In this document: piece by piece, positions 1-8,282 of the stretch
Layout: each line of letters begins with the position of its first letter
Numbering within the stretch: the first letter of the stretch is position 1
Assembly: GCF_001612635.1 (NCBI RefSeq)
Contig: NZ_BDAV01000014.1
Location: forward strand, 1-64,000
Direction: 5' to 3'
Source: Nocardia africana NBRC 100379
Lineage (GTDB): Bacteria > Actinomycetota > Actinomycetes > Mycobacteriales > Mycobacteriaceae
DNA: 64,000 nucleotides
Made by a program: the position numbers and the translations under genes
Notes under the pieces: generated by a model
The model's database searches: none
What the model was told of the DNA's origin: nothing
What the model saw: only the letters and a program-made list of their open reading frames with translations

Positions 1-178
1 CTAACTAAAACGCCAGCCGGAAAATTAGCTGACAAAAATGTCCGACCCTCACACGGGGGGTGAAGATCGGAACCAAAATAAAACATTTGGCACTGACATT
101 CATCGACACACTATTGAGTTCTCAAAGAACAGGCGCACAAACAGTCCGGCCGGTTAACCGACCTTCCTGAGAGGCAAC
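1..178 (-). ncRNA. Leader (5' external spacer) of an rRNA operon; 16S gene lies beyond the left edge
   Basis: This AT-richer stretch reads on the minus strand as the untranslated leader of an rRNA operon. It contains an antitermination boxA-like element, TGTTCTTTGAGAACTC, at 116-131, followed by the conserved run that precedes 16S rRNA in mycolate actinomycetes. In fast-growing mycobacteria an rRNA operon (rrnB) also lies directly downstream of tyrS, which supports the reading. No mature 16S sequence is inside the window. The transcription start near 178 is inferred from the downstream promoter. Confidence 0.85.
116..131 (-). promoter_or_regulatory. boxA-like antitermination element of the rRNA leader
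   Basis: The minus strand reads TGTTCTTTGAGAACTC. It matches the actinobacterial rrn boxA, where the Nus antitermination complex assembles on the nascent leader, and it lies about 50 nt after the inferred start. Confidence 0.75.
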
Positions 179-184
179 TTTTCC

Positions 185-213
185 AGCCTAACCACTGAAG
201 CTCGCGAAGTCAA
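185..213 (-). promoter_or_regulatory. rRNA operon promoter, proximal (P2)
   Basis: On the minus strand -35 TTGACT (208-213) and -10 TAGGCT (185-190) are separated by exactly 17 bp. Both hexamers are strong actinobacterial sigma-A sites. Transcription would start near 178 and enter the boxA leader. Confidence 0.8.
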
Positions 214-318
214 CTCACGATCTCTGGGTCCTACTGGCCGTCAGGCGCTCCTCGTCCGACCTCGTTGTCCCGGGCCTCTCGGCTCCGGGTCGGTGTCCGT
301 GTCGCTCTGACTTGGAAT

Positions 319-347
319 AAGTTACGTGGCGGAGAACGGAACGTCAA
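319..347 (-). promoter_or_regulatory. rRNA operon promoter, distal (P1)
   Basis: On the minus strand -35 TTGACG (342-347) and -10 TAACTT (319-324) are separated by 17 bp. It lies about 134 bp upstream of the proximal promoter. Tandem promoters are usual for actinobacterial rrn operons. Confidence 0.7.
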
Positions 348-374
348 ATCGCCACGTCGGCGCGCGTTTGCGCA

Positions 375-434
375 GGTCACCGAGCCCGCTCCGGGCCGGT
401 GACCGACCTGAATCACACGGATGTGACTCAGGTC
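375..434 (-). terminator. Two tandem hairpins closing tyrS before the rRNA promoters
   Basis: The first hairpin (405-434) pairs GACCTGA with TCAGGTC and TCACA with TGTGA, with one mismatch and a 4-nt loop. The second (375-404) pairs GGTCACCG with CGGTGACC around an inner GCCCG/CGGGC stem with a 3-nt loop. No U-tract follows either, as is common for actinobacterial terminators. They sit between the tyrS stop and the distal rRNA promoter and would stop read-through into it. Confidence 0.7.
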
Positions 435-443
435 ATGGCCGGA

Positions 444-1727
444 TCAGCGTCCCGCTCGGCGGGCGCCGGCGAAGTTCTTCTTGCCGCGCCGCAGGACCAA
501 CCAGCGTCCGTGCAGGTAGTCGGCGTCGGCGGGTACCCACTCCGGATCGGAGATACGGACGTTGTTGACCGAGGCACCACCGTCGGCGACCGCCCGGCGA
601 GCTGCGCCACGACTGTCGGAGAGTCCGGAGGCGACCAGCAGATCCACGATCGTCGATTCGGGACCGGCCTCCGCCACGGTGCCCTCACCAGCGGCTTCGG
701 CCAGCGCGGACCCGAGCGTCGTTTCGTCCAGGTCGTGCAGATCGCCGCGGCCGAACAGCGCCTGGCTGGCCAGCTGCACCGCGCGGGTGTGCGCCTCGCC
801 GTGCACGAGCGTGGTCATCTCGGCGGCCAGACGGCGTTGCGCCTCCCGCGCGTGCGGGCGTTCGGCGGTCGCGGTCTCGAGTTCGGCCAGCTCCTCCCGG
901 TCCAGGAAGGTGAACCAGCGCAGGTAGCGGATCACATCGGCGTCGCCGGTGTTCACGAAGTACTGGTACCAGGCGTACGGACTGGTCATCTCGGGGTCGA
1001 GCCAGAGGCTGCCGCCGCCGGTCGACTTGCCGAATTTCTTGCCGTCGGCGGAGGTGACCAGCGGGGTGGTGAGGGCGTGAACCTGTGCACCGTCGAGGCG
1101 GCGGTTGAGTTCGACGCCGGCGATGATGTTGCCCCACTGATCCGAGCCGCCGACCTGCAGGTGACAGCCATGTGCGCGGCGCAGCTGCACGAAGTCGTTG
1201 GCCTGCAGCAGCATGTAGCTGAATTCGGTGTAGGAGATGCCGTCGCTGTCGAGGCGGCGCTTGACCGTCTCCCGCGCGAGCATCACGTTCACCGAGAAGT
1301 GCTTGCCGATGTCGCGGAGGAAGTCGACGGCGCTGAGGTTGCCCGTCCATTCCATATTGTTGGCGATGATCGCGCCGGTCGGCGAATCGTCGAAGTCGAC
1401 GAAGCGTTGCAGCTGGCCGCGGATCCGGTCGGCCCACTCGGCGACGGTGTCGGTCGAGTTCATCACCCGCTCCCCCACGTCGCGGGGGTCACCGATCAGG
1501 CCGGTGGCGCCGCCGGCCAGGACGATCGGGCGGTGTCCGGCCTGCTGGAAGCGTTTGAGCGTGAGCAGCGGAACGAGATGACCCGCATGCAGACTCGCCG
1601 CGGTGGGGTCGAAACCCGCGTACAGGGTGATGGGGCCCTTCGCCGTTTCGGCCCGCAGGGCATCCAGATCCGTGGACTGTGCGATCAGCCCACGCCAGGT
1701 CAGTTCGTCGATGATGTCGGCGCTCAC
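444..1727 (-). CDS. tyrS: Tyrosine--tRNA ligase
   Basis: Cytoplasmic class I aminoacyl-tRNA synthetase that charges tRNA-Tyr. The 427-residue product matches the usual TyrS length (about 420). It shows the HIGH-type motif HAGH (about 47-50), the tyrosine-pocket segment near 193-202 (GGSDQWGN), the KMSKS-type loop KFGKS (231-235), and a C-terminal S4-like RNA-binding domain from about 360. The GTG at 1727 is chosen because GGGAGGG lies 5 nt upstream and the product then starts like mycobacterial TyrS; the open frame continues upstream without support. It is followed by tandem hairpins and an rRNA operon. Confidence 0.97.
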   Translation of the reverse strand: MSADIIDELTWRGLIAQSTDLDALRAETAKGPITLYAGFDPTAASLHAGHLVPLLTLKRFQQAGHRPIVLAGGATGLIGDPRDVGERVMNSTDTVAEWADRIRGQLQRFVDFDDSPTGAIIANNMEWTGNLSAVDFLRDIGKHFSVNVMLARETVKRRLDSDGISYTEFSYMLLQANDFVQLRRAHGCHLQVGGSDQWGNIIAGVELNRRLDGAQVHALTTPLVTSADGKKFGKSTGGGSLWLDPEMTSPYAWYQYFVNTGDADVIRYLRWFTFLDREELAELETATAERPHAREAQRRLAAEMTTLVHGEAHTRAVQLASQALFGRGDLHDLDETTLGSALAEAAGEGTVAEAGPESTIVDLLVASGLSDSRGAARRAVADGGASVNNVRISDPEWVPADADYLHGRWLVLRRGKKNFAGARRAGR

Positions 1728-1929
1728 GCCCTCCCATCTTTCCGCACCGGGCCCGCTCGGCTGCGCTGGGTCGGCCATGTCCGGATGGGCGTACGGTCCG
1801 GTGGCGGACGAGCGGCGAGCGCGCCGGTGCTCGACGATCCTCGGCAGGAACGCCCGGCGTGGACGCGCGCGTATGTGGGCGAGCGTCCGGACCATGGCCG
1901 GTGGGCTCCGCGCCGGATGTACTTGACGC

Positions 1930-2901
1930 ATGACCGAAAACACCATCAGCGAAAACGAAACCATCAGCACCGCAACGGTTTTCGAGACCGATGAATCCGA
2001 TCACCCGGTCACGGCAACTACCGCCTCCCACGGCCTCGACCACACCGATGCGGGCCCGGTCGTCGTCTTGGGCGGCACCGGCAAGACGGGCCGACGGATC
2101 GTGGCGCGCCTGGCCGAGCGCGGGATCGAGGTACGACCGGCCTCCCGCTCGACGGCGGTCCCCTTCGACTGGGCCGACCGGACGACCTGGGATGCCGCCC
2201 TGCACGGCGCCCGATCCGTCTACCTCGCGTACCAGCCGGATCTCGCCGCCCCGGGCGCGGACGAGGCGGTGGGAGCACTGACCGAGGCGGCGCGGCGGGC
2301 CGGGGTGCGGCGACTGGTTCTGCTGTCCGGCCGGGGCGAGCCCGAAGCGCAGCGGTGTGAGGAGATCGCCCTGCGCAGCGGCCTGGCCACGACCGTCGTG
2401 CGGTGCAGCTGGTTCGCCCAGAACTTCAGCGAGGATTTTCTGGCCGGGGAGATCGCGGCGGGACAGGTGACACTGCCGGCCGACGCGGTCGCCGAGCCGT
2501 TCGTCGACGCCGAGGACATCGCCGATGTCGCCGTCGCCGCACTCACCGAGGACGGGCATGCCGGTGAGATCTATGAGCTGACCGGGCCGCAGGCGCTGAC
2601 CTTCGCCGAGGCCGTGGCCACCATCGCCGCCGCCACCGGCCGCGAGATCGGATATCAGCCGGTGAGCCTGGACGAGTACGCCGCCGCGATGTCGGCGATG
2701 GGGCTGCCCGGCGAGGTCGTCGACTCGCTGACCTATCTGTTCGGCACCGTTCTCGACGGTCGCAATACGGCCGTCACCGACGGGGTCGAGCGCGCGCTCG
2801 GGCGGGGGCCGCGATCGTTTGCCGACTATGCCCGGCGCACCGCGGCCGAGGGCAGTTGGCCGGTAGGAGGCGGCGAACCGTCCGATGCGCCGCGCGGGTG
2901 A
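1930..2901 (+). CDS. NmrA/QorB-type NAD(P)-binding reductase
   Basis: A 323-residue atypical short-chain dehydrogenase of the NmrA-like group. The Rossmann motif GGTGKTG lies at about 48-54, behind an unusually long, Thr/Glu/Asp-rich N-terminal extension of about 42 residues, so a later start is possible. The rest resembles NAD(P)H:quinone reductases of the QorB type or NmrA redox sensors, which either reduce a small substrate or sense NAD(P). Six bases separate it from the open frame of the AraC-type regulator that follows, with which it may share a transcript. Substrate unknown. A paralogue lies at 35901-36770. Confidence 0.8.
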   Translation: MTENTISENETISTATVFETDESDHPVTATTASHGLDHTDAGPVVVLGGTGKTGRRIVARLAERGIEVRPASRSTAVPFDWADRTTWDAALHGARSVYLAYQPDLAAPGADEAVGALTEAARRAGVRRLVLLSGRGEPEAQRCEEIALRSGLATTVVRCSWFAQNFSEDFLAGEIAAGQVTLPADAVAEPFVDAEDIADVAVAALTEDGHAGEIYELTGPQALTFAEAVATIAAATGREIGYQPVSLDEYAAAMSAMGLPGEVVDSLTYLFGTVLDGRNTAVTDGVERALGRGPRSFADYARRTAAEGSWPVGGGEPSDAPRG

Positions 2902-3003
2902 TCGGAGATGCCGGTGATCGTCCACGATTTCCCGGGGTGCCGCCGGCCCGCCGGTGCTGGGAACCCGGTTGCCGCGCTCGCCGCCATACGCGATCGTCGT
3001 GGG

Positions 3004-3972
3004 ATGGATGCCCTCGCCGACCTGCTCGACGGCCCGCGCGCTCGCGGTGCGTTCGTGATGCGCTCGTTGCTGGACCCGCCGTGGTCGCTGCGGATCCAGG
3101 ACCGGGCGCCGCTCACGGTGGTGGTGGTGACCCGCGGATACGCCTATCTCGTCCCGGACGACGACGATCCGATCCGGCTCGAGGAGGGCGCGGTCGCGAT
3201 TCTGCGCGGTCCGGATCCGTACACGGTCGCCGACGAACCGTCGACCCCGCCGCAGGCGATCGTTCACCCCGGGCAGACCACGACCACTCCGGACGGTGAA
3301 CTGCTCTGTGAGACATGGGATCTCGGGGTCCGTAGCTGGGGGACGAATGCAGCCGGAACGACCGCGCTGCTGACCGGTACCTACGAGGTGGCCGGCACGG
3401 TCAGCGACCGGCTGCTGCGTGCACTGCCGCCGCGGGCCGTACTCGACGGTCACGAGGTGGACGAACGTCTGCTCGGACTGTTGGTCGACGAGTCCGGCCG
3501 CGACGTTCCGGGGCAGGCATCGGTTCTCGACCGGCTGCTGGATCTGCTGACCATCGCCGCACTGCGTACCTGGTTCGCGCGGGCGGAGGCGCCGCAGTGG
3601 TACAGCGCCTACGCCGATCCCGTGGTGGGACAGGCGTTGCGGCTGCTCGAGCACAATCCCGCCCACGATTGGACGGTCGCCGAACTGGCGGCGACCGTGG
3701 GCGCGTCCCGGGCGGCGCTCGCCCGCCGGTTCACCGAACTCGTGGGGGATCCGCCGATCGCCTACCTCACCGAATGGCGGCTGGCGCGGGCGGCGGACCT
3801 GCTGCGCGGCACCGACGCCACCATCGAGTCGATCGCCCGGCAGGTCGGTTACGGGACGGCGTTCAGTCTCAGTGCCGCGTTCAAACGGCGCTACGGGGTC
3901 AGCCCGGGTATGCACCGGCGCACCGAACCCCTTGCGGGAGAAGCGGAACGCGACGCGGGTGCGGGCGGCTGA
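3004..3972 (+). CDS. AraC-family transcriptional regulator with cupin sensor domain
   Basis: The product is about 322 residues. The N-terminal cupin (AraC_binding/Cupin_6 type) begins MDALADLLDGPRARGAFV, the normal start of this family, so the ATG at 3004 is preferred over the open frame reaching 2908. Two helix-turn-helix motifs fill the last 100 residues (IESIARQVGYGTAFSLSAAF is the second recognition region). Proteins of this type usually control an adjacent oxidoreductase, here the reductase just upstream. A strong hairpin follows. Ligand unknown. Confidence 0.87.
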   Translation: MDALADLLDGPRARGAFVMRSLLDPPWSLRIQDRAPLTVVVVTRGYAYLVPDDDDPIRLEEGAVAILRGPDPYTVADEPSTPPQAIVHPGQTTTTPDGELLCETWDLGVRSWGTNAAGTTALLTGTYEVAGTVSDRLLRALPPRAVLDGHEVDERLLGLLVDESGRDVPGQASVLDRLLDLLTIAALRTWFARAEAPQWYSAYADPVVGQALRLLEHNPAHDWTVAELAATVGASRAALARRFTELVGDPPIAYLTEWRLARAADLLRGTDATIESIARQVGYGTAFSLSAAFKRRYGVSPGMHRRTEPLAGEAERDAGAGG

Positions 3973-4056
3973 CCAACGCCACCGCCGAAAGTCGTTGTGC
4001 CGCAGCCTGGGAAGTCCGCGGCGGTACAGATCTCCGGGCACGCTCGACCGACATGT

Positions 4057-4097
4057 CGATGGGCCCGCGCCGGGTGTTTCCCGGAGCGGGCCCATCG
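4057..4097. terminator. Bidirectional hairpin terminator
   Basis: Perfect 12-bp arms CGATGGGCCCGC and GCGGGCCCATCG, with an inner CCGGG/CCCGG stem, sit between the AraC gene (plus) and the DoxX gene (minus), which converge here. Confidence 0.8.
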
Positions 4098-4109
4098 GGC
4101 GGTCGCGCT

Positions 4110-4508
4110 TCAGTGTGCGGGGCGACGTTCGTAGGCGATCCAGGCGAAGACCGCCATCAGAACCAGCGGGAAGATCGCACCCGCCGGGGCGTCCATGACG
4201 AAGACCTGGGTCGCGGCGGCGCACACCATGGTGATCGACAGTCCGGCGGCGGCGAGCCAGGACAGGCGCGGCACCATCAGGCCGATGCCGCCCGAGATCT
4301 CCACCAGACCGGTGAAATAGCGGAACCAGTCGCCCCAGCCGATGTCGTGGAAGATGCGGACGGCGTCGGATTGGCCGACCACCTTCGGCAGTCCGGAGGC
4401 GATGACGAAGAACAGGCCCAGCACGATCTGCAGGGTCCACAGCACGCGGTTGCGGATCTTGCCGGGACGGGTGGCGACGGACGGGGCGGAGGCGGTGATG
4501 GCGGTCAT
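4110..4508 (-). CDS. DoxX-family membrane protein
   Basis: A 132-residue protein with four hydrophobic segments, typical of DoxX/DoxX-like proteins of the cytoplasmic membrane. Mycobacterial DoxX takes part in a membrane oxidoreductase complex dealing with radicals and thiol stress, but most members are uncharacterised. A good AGGA box precedes the ATG. It lies 82 bp downstream of a GntR regulator on the same strand and may be its target. Confidence 0.85.
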   Translation of the reverse strand: MTAITASAPSVATRPGKIRNRVLWTLQIVLGLFFVIASGLPKVVGQSDAVRIFHDIGWGDWFRYFTGLVEISGGIGLMVPRLSWLAAAGLSITMVCAAATQVFVMDAPAGAIFPLVLMAVFAWIAYERRPAH

Positions 4509-4590
4509 GATTCGGTGTCCTTCCGGATGCTCGGTGTCTGTTCGAGCGCGCTCACCACAGAAGACGGACCGCCCCGGAGGAATTCATCGG

Positions 4591-5259
4591 TCAGGTGAAA
4601 GCCGATTTCAAGGCGCTCAGGTGCACTCGGCTGGCCGTGGCCGCCGTCTCGGACGACCGATCGCGAATCGCCTCGAACAACACCTCGTGGGCGTGATGGT
4701 CCGCGGCGGGATCGGCCATCGGCCGCATCCGCAGCATCTGCGTCATCGCGCGGTGCACGCGCGGGACGAAGGCGTCGAACAACTGCAACAGCACGTCGTT
4801 GTGTGCCGCCGCGATCACGGTGCGATGGAAGGCGGTATCGGCGTCGACGAGATGTTCGACCGAATCGCCGGATCCGGCGCGCACCGCCAGCGCCTTTCGC
4901 ATGATCCGCAGATCGGCCGGCGTGCGCCGCTGCGCCGCCAGAGCCGCGGCCTCGGCCTCGACGGCGATGCGGGCCTCGATGACGGCGGCGACGTCGGCCC
5001 GGCGCAGCACCTCGTCCCAGTCCTCGGCCGCCTCCAGCGCGGTGACGAAAACGCCTGCCCCCTGGCGGCTTTCGAGCACGCCGTGGCCGGACAGTTCCCG
5101 GATCGCCTCGCGCAGCGTGGAGCGTCCCACGCCGAGCTGGGCCGCGAGGGTCGTCTCGCCCGGCAGTTTGTGTCCGAGCTGCCATTCGCCCGCGCGGATC
5201 CGGTCGAGCAGGAGCTGGGCGGCCTGGGCCGCCAGCGGTTGCCTCTGCACGGTCGCCAT
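4591..5259 (-). CDS. GntR-family (FadR subfamily) transcriptional regulator
   Basis: A 222-residue regulator. The N-terminal winged helix spans about 8-75 (LGVGRSTLREAIRELSGHGV is the recognition region). The rest is an all-helical FCD effector domain with the usual D...H and H...H metal or ligand residues (DTAFHRTV, DHHAHEVLF). FCD regulators usually sense carboxylates. GAGAGGTGAGG precedes the ATG. Divergent from leuA, whose promoter begins only 18 bp away, so it may act on leuA as well as on the downstream DoxX gene (inference). Confidence 0.9.
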   Translation of the reverse strand: MATVQRQPLAAQAAQLLLDRIRAGEWQLGHKLPGETTLAAQLGVGRSTLREAIRELSGHGVLESRQGAGVFVTALEAAEDWDEVLRRADVAAVIEARIAVEAEAAALAAQRRTPADLRIMRKALAVRAGSGDSVEHLVDADTAFHRTVIAAAHNDVLLQLFDAFVPRVHRAMTQMLRMRPMADPAADHHAHEVLFEAIRDRSSETAATASRVHLSALKSAFT

Positions 5260-5277
5260 CGGCCCTCACCTCTCTAC

Positions 5278-5306
5278 TTGTCTGAGGAGTTGTTACTCGC
5301 TATGGT
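5278..5306 (+). promoter_or_regulatory. Promoter of the leuA leader
   Basis: -35 TTGTCT (5278-5283), a 17-bp spacer and -10 TATGGT (5301-5306). The inferred start falls at or next to the ATG at 5314, making the leader peptide leaderless. The site abuts the divergent GntR gene. Confidence 0.6.
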
Positions 5307-5313
5307 AGCCGAC

Positions 5314-5358
5314 ATGGGACAGGGACTGCTTCTCCTCGGCCGCCGCGGCGGGGTCTGA
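5314..5358 (+). CDS. Candidate Leu-rich leader peptide (attenuator) of leuA
   Basis: A 14-codon frame encodes MGQGLLLLGRRGGV, with four consecutive Leu codons (CTG CTT CTC CTC, 5326-5337), and ends 70 bp before leuA. An in-frame ATG at 5302 would give an 18-residue version. Leu-codon runs in a short frame ahead of leuA are the hallmark of ribosome-mediated attenuation, which has been predicted for leuA genes of actinobacteria: ribosomes stalling for lack of Leu-tRNA would change folding of the downstream leader. The peptide itself needs no function. Confidence 0.7.
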   Translation: MGQGLLLLGRRGGV

Positions 5359-5359
5359 A

Positions 5360-5401
5360 CGACCGGCACCCTGCCCGCGGGTTGCTGGGCTGCGCCGGTC
5401 G
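5360..5401 (+). promoter_or_regulatory. Leader hairpin of the leuA attenuator
   Basis: Arms CGACCGGC (5360-5367) and GCCGGTCG (5394-5401) enclose an inner GCCC/GGGC stem. A competing palindrome, CCGCCGCGGCGG (5340-5351), overlaps the end of the leader peptide. No U-tract follows, so it may act by Rho or by masking initiation rather than as a classical terminator. Confidence 0.5.
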
Positions 5402-5428
5402 ACACCTCCGACGCAGAAAGCCGATCCC

Positions 5429-7162
5429 GTGCACGAGCACACGTCCCGCTGGAATCGCCAGCGCCCCTCCGCCATGCCCTCGCATCGCTATCACGATGTG
5501 TATCACCGAGTTCCGGTGCCGCTGACCGACCGCAGCTGGCCCTCGAAACGTCTCGAATCCGCCCCGCTGTGGGTGCCGGTCGACCTGCGCGACGGCAATC
5601 AGGCCCTGGCCGAACCGATGGATCCGACGCGGAAGCGCCGATTCTTCGAAATGCTGGTCGCGATCGGCTACAAGGAGATCGAGGTCGGCTATCCGAGCGC
5701 CTCGCAAACCGATTTCGACTTCGTCCGCCTGATCCGCGACGCCGAGCTGGCGCCCGCCGACGTCACCCTGGCCGTCTTCACTCCGGCACGTGCCGATCTC
5801 ATCGCACGGACCTTGGAGTCGGTGGAGGGGATCAGCAACGACGTGGTGATCCACATGTACACCGCGACCGCGCCGCTGTGGCGGGAGGTCGTGCTCGGAC
5901 GGTCCCGGGCCGAGGTGGCGGAGATGATCCTCGCGGGTGGACGCGAGATCGCGCGGCTGGCCGGCGATCGGCCGAATCTGCGATTCCAGTTCTCCCCCGA
6001 GGTTTTCATGCTCACCGAACCGGATTTCGTGCTGGAGGTGTGCGATGCGATGACGGAGCTGTGGGACGCCTGCCCGCAGCGCCCGGTGGTGCTGAATCTG
6101 CCGGCGACAGTGGAGGTGGCCACGCCCAATGTCTATGCCGACCAGATCGAATACATGCACCGCAATCTGAGCCGCCGCGACGGGGTGATCCTGTCGGTGC
6201 ATCCGCACAACGACCGCGGCACCGGCATCGCCTGCGCGGAACTGGCGATGCTGGCCGGAGCCCAGCGCGTGGAGGGCTGCGTCTTCGGCAACGGTGAACG
6301 CACCGGCAACGTCGACATCGCGACGCTTGCGTTGAATCTGCATGCCCAGGGCGTGGATCCGATGATCGACTTCTCCGATATCGATGGAATTCGCCGGACC
6401 GTCGAGTACTGCACGCGGATGCCGATTCCGGAGCGGCACCCCTACGCCGGCGATCTGGTCTACACCGCGTTCTCCGGAACGCACCAGGATGCGATCAAGA
6501 AGGGGTTCGCCGACCATCGCCGTCGGGCCGAGCTGGCCGGGGTGCCGGAATCCGAGATCGAGTGGCAGGTGCCGTATCTGCCCATCGATCCGGCGGATGT
6601 CGGACGCAGTTACGAGGCGGTGATCCGGGTGAATTCGCAGTCCGGCAAGGGCGGTATCGCGTATCTGCTGCAGACCGGATACGGATTGGAACTGCCGCGA
6701 CGGTTGCAGATCGACTTCGCCCGGCACGTACAGCGCCATACCGACGACACCGGCGCCGAGGTGAGTGCGCCCTGGCTGTGGGATCTGCTGTGGCAGGTGT
6801 ACGGCCCGACGGGCGACGGTATCGACTGTGCCGCAGGCCGGATCCACTGCCGATTCAGCGAGTCCGGCGACGTCGTGATCACCGCGCCGGAGGCCGTCGA
6901 GACCATTTCGGCGGCCGCCGATGCCGCGAACGAACTCACGAAAATAGTTGCCGCTCACGGTATCTCGATCGAGTCGCTGCAGTCGGCCCACCACCGGCTG
7001 CCTGCCGGCGCGGACGCGGAATACGTGGTCTACGGCGAGTTCCGGATCGGCGGGGACACCCGATGGACGCTCGGGATCGCCGATACGGTCGCGGCGGCCG
7101 AACTGGCGGCGACGATCGCGGCGGCGCAACGCGGGCGGATCCGCGCCGACGTGACGAGCTGA
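5429..7162 (+). CDS. leuA: 2-isopropylmalate synthase
   Basis: Condenses acetyl-CoA with 2-ketoisovalerate, the first committed step of leucine synthesis. The 577-residue product has the HMGL-like TIM barrel with DLRDGNQ (about 52-58), the metal-binding HPHNDRG (258-264), GNGERTGN (288-294) and the C-terminal regulatory LeuA domain (about 450-575) that normally confers leucine inhibition. The GTG start has only a weak Shine-Dalgarno (AGAAAG); an ATG at 5474 (MPSHRYHDV) is the alternative. No other leu genes adjoin it, so it could be a second paralogue. It ends 4 bp from the convergent mpg. Confidence 0.93.
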   Translation: MHEHTSRWNRQRPSAMPSHRYHDVYHRVPVPLTDRSWPSKRLESAPLWVPVDLRDGNQALAEPMDPTRKRRFFEMLVAIGYKEIEVGYPSASQTDFDFVRLIRDAELAPADVTLAVFTPARADLIARTLESVEGISNDVVIHMYTATAPLWREVVLGRSRAEVAEMILAGGREIARLAGDRPNLRFQFSPEVFMLTEPDFVLEVCDAMTELWDACPQRPVVLNLPATVEVATPNVYADQIEYMHRNLSRRDGVILSVHPHNDRGTGIACAELAMLAGAQRVEGCVFGNGERTGNVDIATLALNLHAQGVDPMIDFSDIDGIRRTVEYCTRMPIPERHPYAGDLVYTAFSGTHQDAIKKGFADHRRRAELAGVPESEIEWQVPYLPIDPADVGRSYEAVIRVNSQSGKGGIAYLLQTGYGLELPRRLQIDFARHVQRHTDDTGAEVSAPWLWDLLWQVYGPTGDGIDCAAGRIHCRFSESGDVVITAPEAVETISAAADAANELTKIVAAHGISIESLQSAHHRLPAGADAEYVVYGEFRIGGDTRWTLGIADTVAAAELAATIAAAQRGRIRADVTS

Positions 7163-7166
7163 CCGC

Positions 7167-7790
7167 TCAGGCTGACCGTCCGACCTCGGGGGCGCGCGGA
7201 CTGCGCCGGTAGGCCGAGACCGCCGGGGAGTCGCGCAACCACAGCCGCCACGGGCGGTCGGCGGCCAGGCTCACGCCGACCCGGGGGCCCACACCGATCG
7301 CCGCGGAGTCGGTGATCTCGGGGCCCAACTCCACTCGGATCGACGCTGCCGGGTCGAACAGGGCGGTGCCGTAGTCGGGGAGCGTGATTCCCAGGGCACT
7401 GCCGAAGTTGCCGGGCCCGCGCGCCAGATCGATATCGGCGCGGGCCGCGGGGCGCCGGGAGCGCGCGATCTCGTGGCCCTCGATCACCTCACCGGCCCGC
7501 AGCAGCACGGCACTGGCGATGCCGTCGGGGCCGCTGGTGACGTTCACGCAGGTGTGCATGCCGTAACTGAAGTAGACGTAGAGCATGCCGGGCGGACCGA
7601 ACATGACGGCGTTGCGCGGGGTGCGCCCGCGGCCGGAGTGGGCCGCCGGGTCGTGCCAGGGCCCGGCCGGGTCACCGCCGTACGCCTCGACCTCGACGAT
7701 GCGCACGGCGACCGGGCCGGACCGCATGGTCGCGCCCAGCAGGCGGCGGGCGGCGGCCAGCGGTTCCACGGCGAGTTCCTCGGCAGACAC
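7167..7790 (-). CDS. mpg: 3-methyladenine DNA glycosylase (AAG/MPG family)
   Basis: Removes alkylated purines in base-excision repair. The 207-residue product matches the family, including the catalytic-Glu segment VEVEAYGG (Glu about 35), the RGRTPRNAVMFGPPG loop (about 54-68) and the C-terminal PRVGVS...RPWRLWL block. GTG start. In M. tuberculosis mpg directly precedes tyrS; here a 5-kb block lies between them. Confidence 0.93.
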   Translation of the reverse strand: MSAEELAVEPLAAARRLLGATMRSGPVAVRIVEVEAYGGDPAGPWHDPAAHSGRGRTPRNAVMFGPPGMLYVYFSYGMHTCVNVTSGPDGIASAVLLRAGEVIEGHEIARSRRPAARADIDLARGPGNFGSALGITLPDYGTALFDPAASIRVELGPEITDSAAIGVGPRVGVSLAADRPWRLWLRDSPAVSAYRRSPRAPEVGRSA

Positions 7791-7857
7791 GGGTTCTCAT
7801 TCTTACTCGAGCACCCGTGGTGACCGGCGCCACGCCCGCCGCGGACGCCGGGCTCGG

Positions 7858-8172
7858 TCAGAGCCAGCGCTCGACACCACCGTGATGGGAGCAGGTTCCA
7901 CTGCGGTGGCGGCTGTAGCTGTAGGTGCCGTCGCTGCACTGTGCGGTCGCGCCGTCGGGATCCGAGCCGGGACGCGGGACGCAGGCGTGGTCGACGTTCT
8001 CGTAATCGCCTGCGGGGCAGGAGATGAAGGCCGGGGCGGCGGTGGCGGTCGCGGTGGGGGCGAAGACGGCGGCAAAGCCGACACCGGCGGCGAGCAGCCA
8101 GCCGGTCAGGGTGGTTCGACGGGCCGGAATACCGGCGCCGGATCGACGGGGGCGGCTCGCTACGCTGTGCAC
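7858..8172 (-). CDS. Secreted DUF3761-domain protein
   Basis: The 104-residue product starts at a GTG (8172) with GGTAGGAG 8 nt upstream; the longer open frame has no such signal. A basic N-terminus and hydrophobic helix (about 22-45, ending ATATAAP) form a signal peptide. The mature part carries the small Cys/His-rich DUF3761 signature YENVDHACVPRP, followed by CSDGTYSYS, then GTCSHHGG and a C-terminal RWL. Function unknown; presumably exported, with cysteines forming disulfides. Confidence 0.8.
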   Translation of the reverse strand: MHSVASRPRRSGAGIPARRTTLTGWLLAAGVGFAAVFAPTATATAAPAFISCPAGDYENVDHACVPRPGSDPDGATAQCSDGTYSYSRHRSGTCSHHGGVERWL

Positions 8173-8282
8173 TTGTGAAACTCCTACCATTCTGATCGCG
8201 GCCGGAACCGTCCCGGCGGATGACAAAAATAGCGCATCCCGCAGCTACACAGGACATTTCGGGCGAATCAGTGGTATCGGCT

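Noticed and set aside
1..230. 16S rRNA gene inside the window
   Set aside because: Only leader and promoters are present; no mature 16S sequence is seen.
399..1994. 531-residue plus-strand open frame opposite tyrS
   Set aside because: Shadow frame of a GC-rich gene; the minus strand encodes a full TyrS with motifs and a ribosome site.
1489..4440. 983-residue minus-strand open frame
   Set aside because: Arg/Pro/Gly-rich translation with no family pattern, covering the well-supported reductase and AraC genes on the other strand.
5281..5428. T-box or other riboswitch ahead of leuA
   Set aside because: No T-box sequence or specifier stem is visible; the Leu-codon run fits peptide attenuation better.
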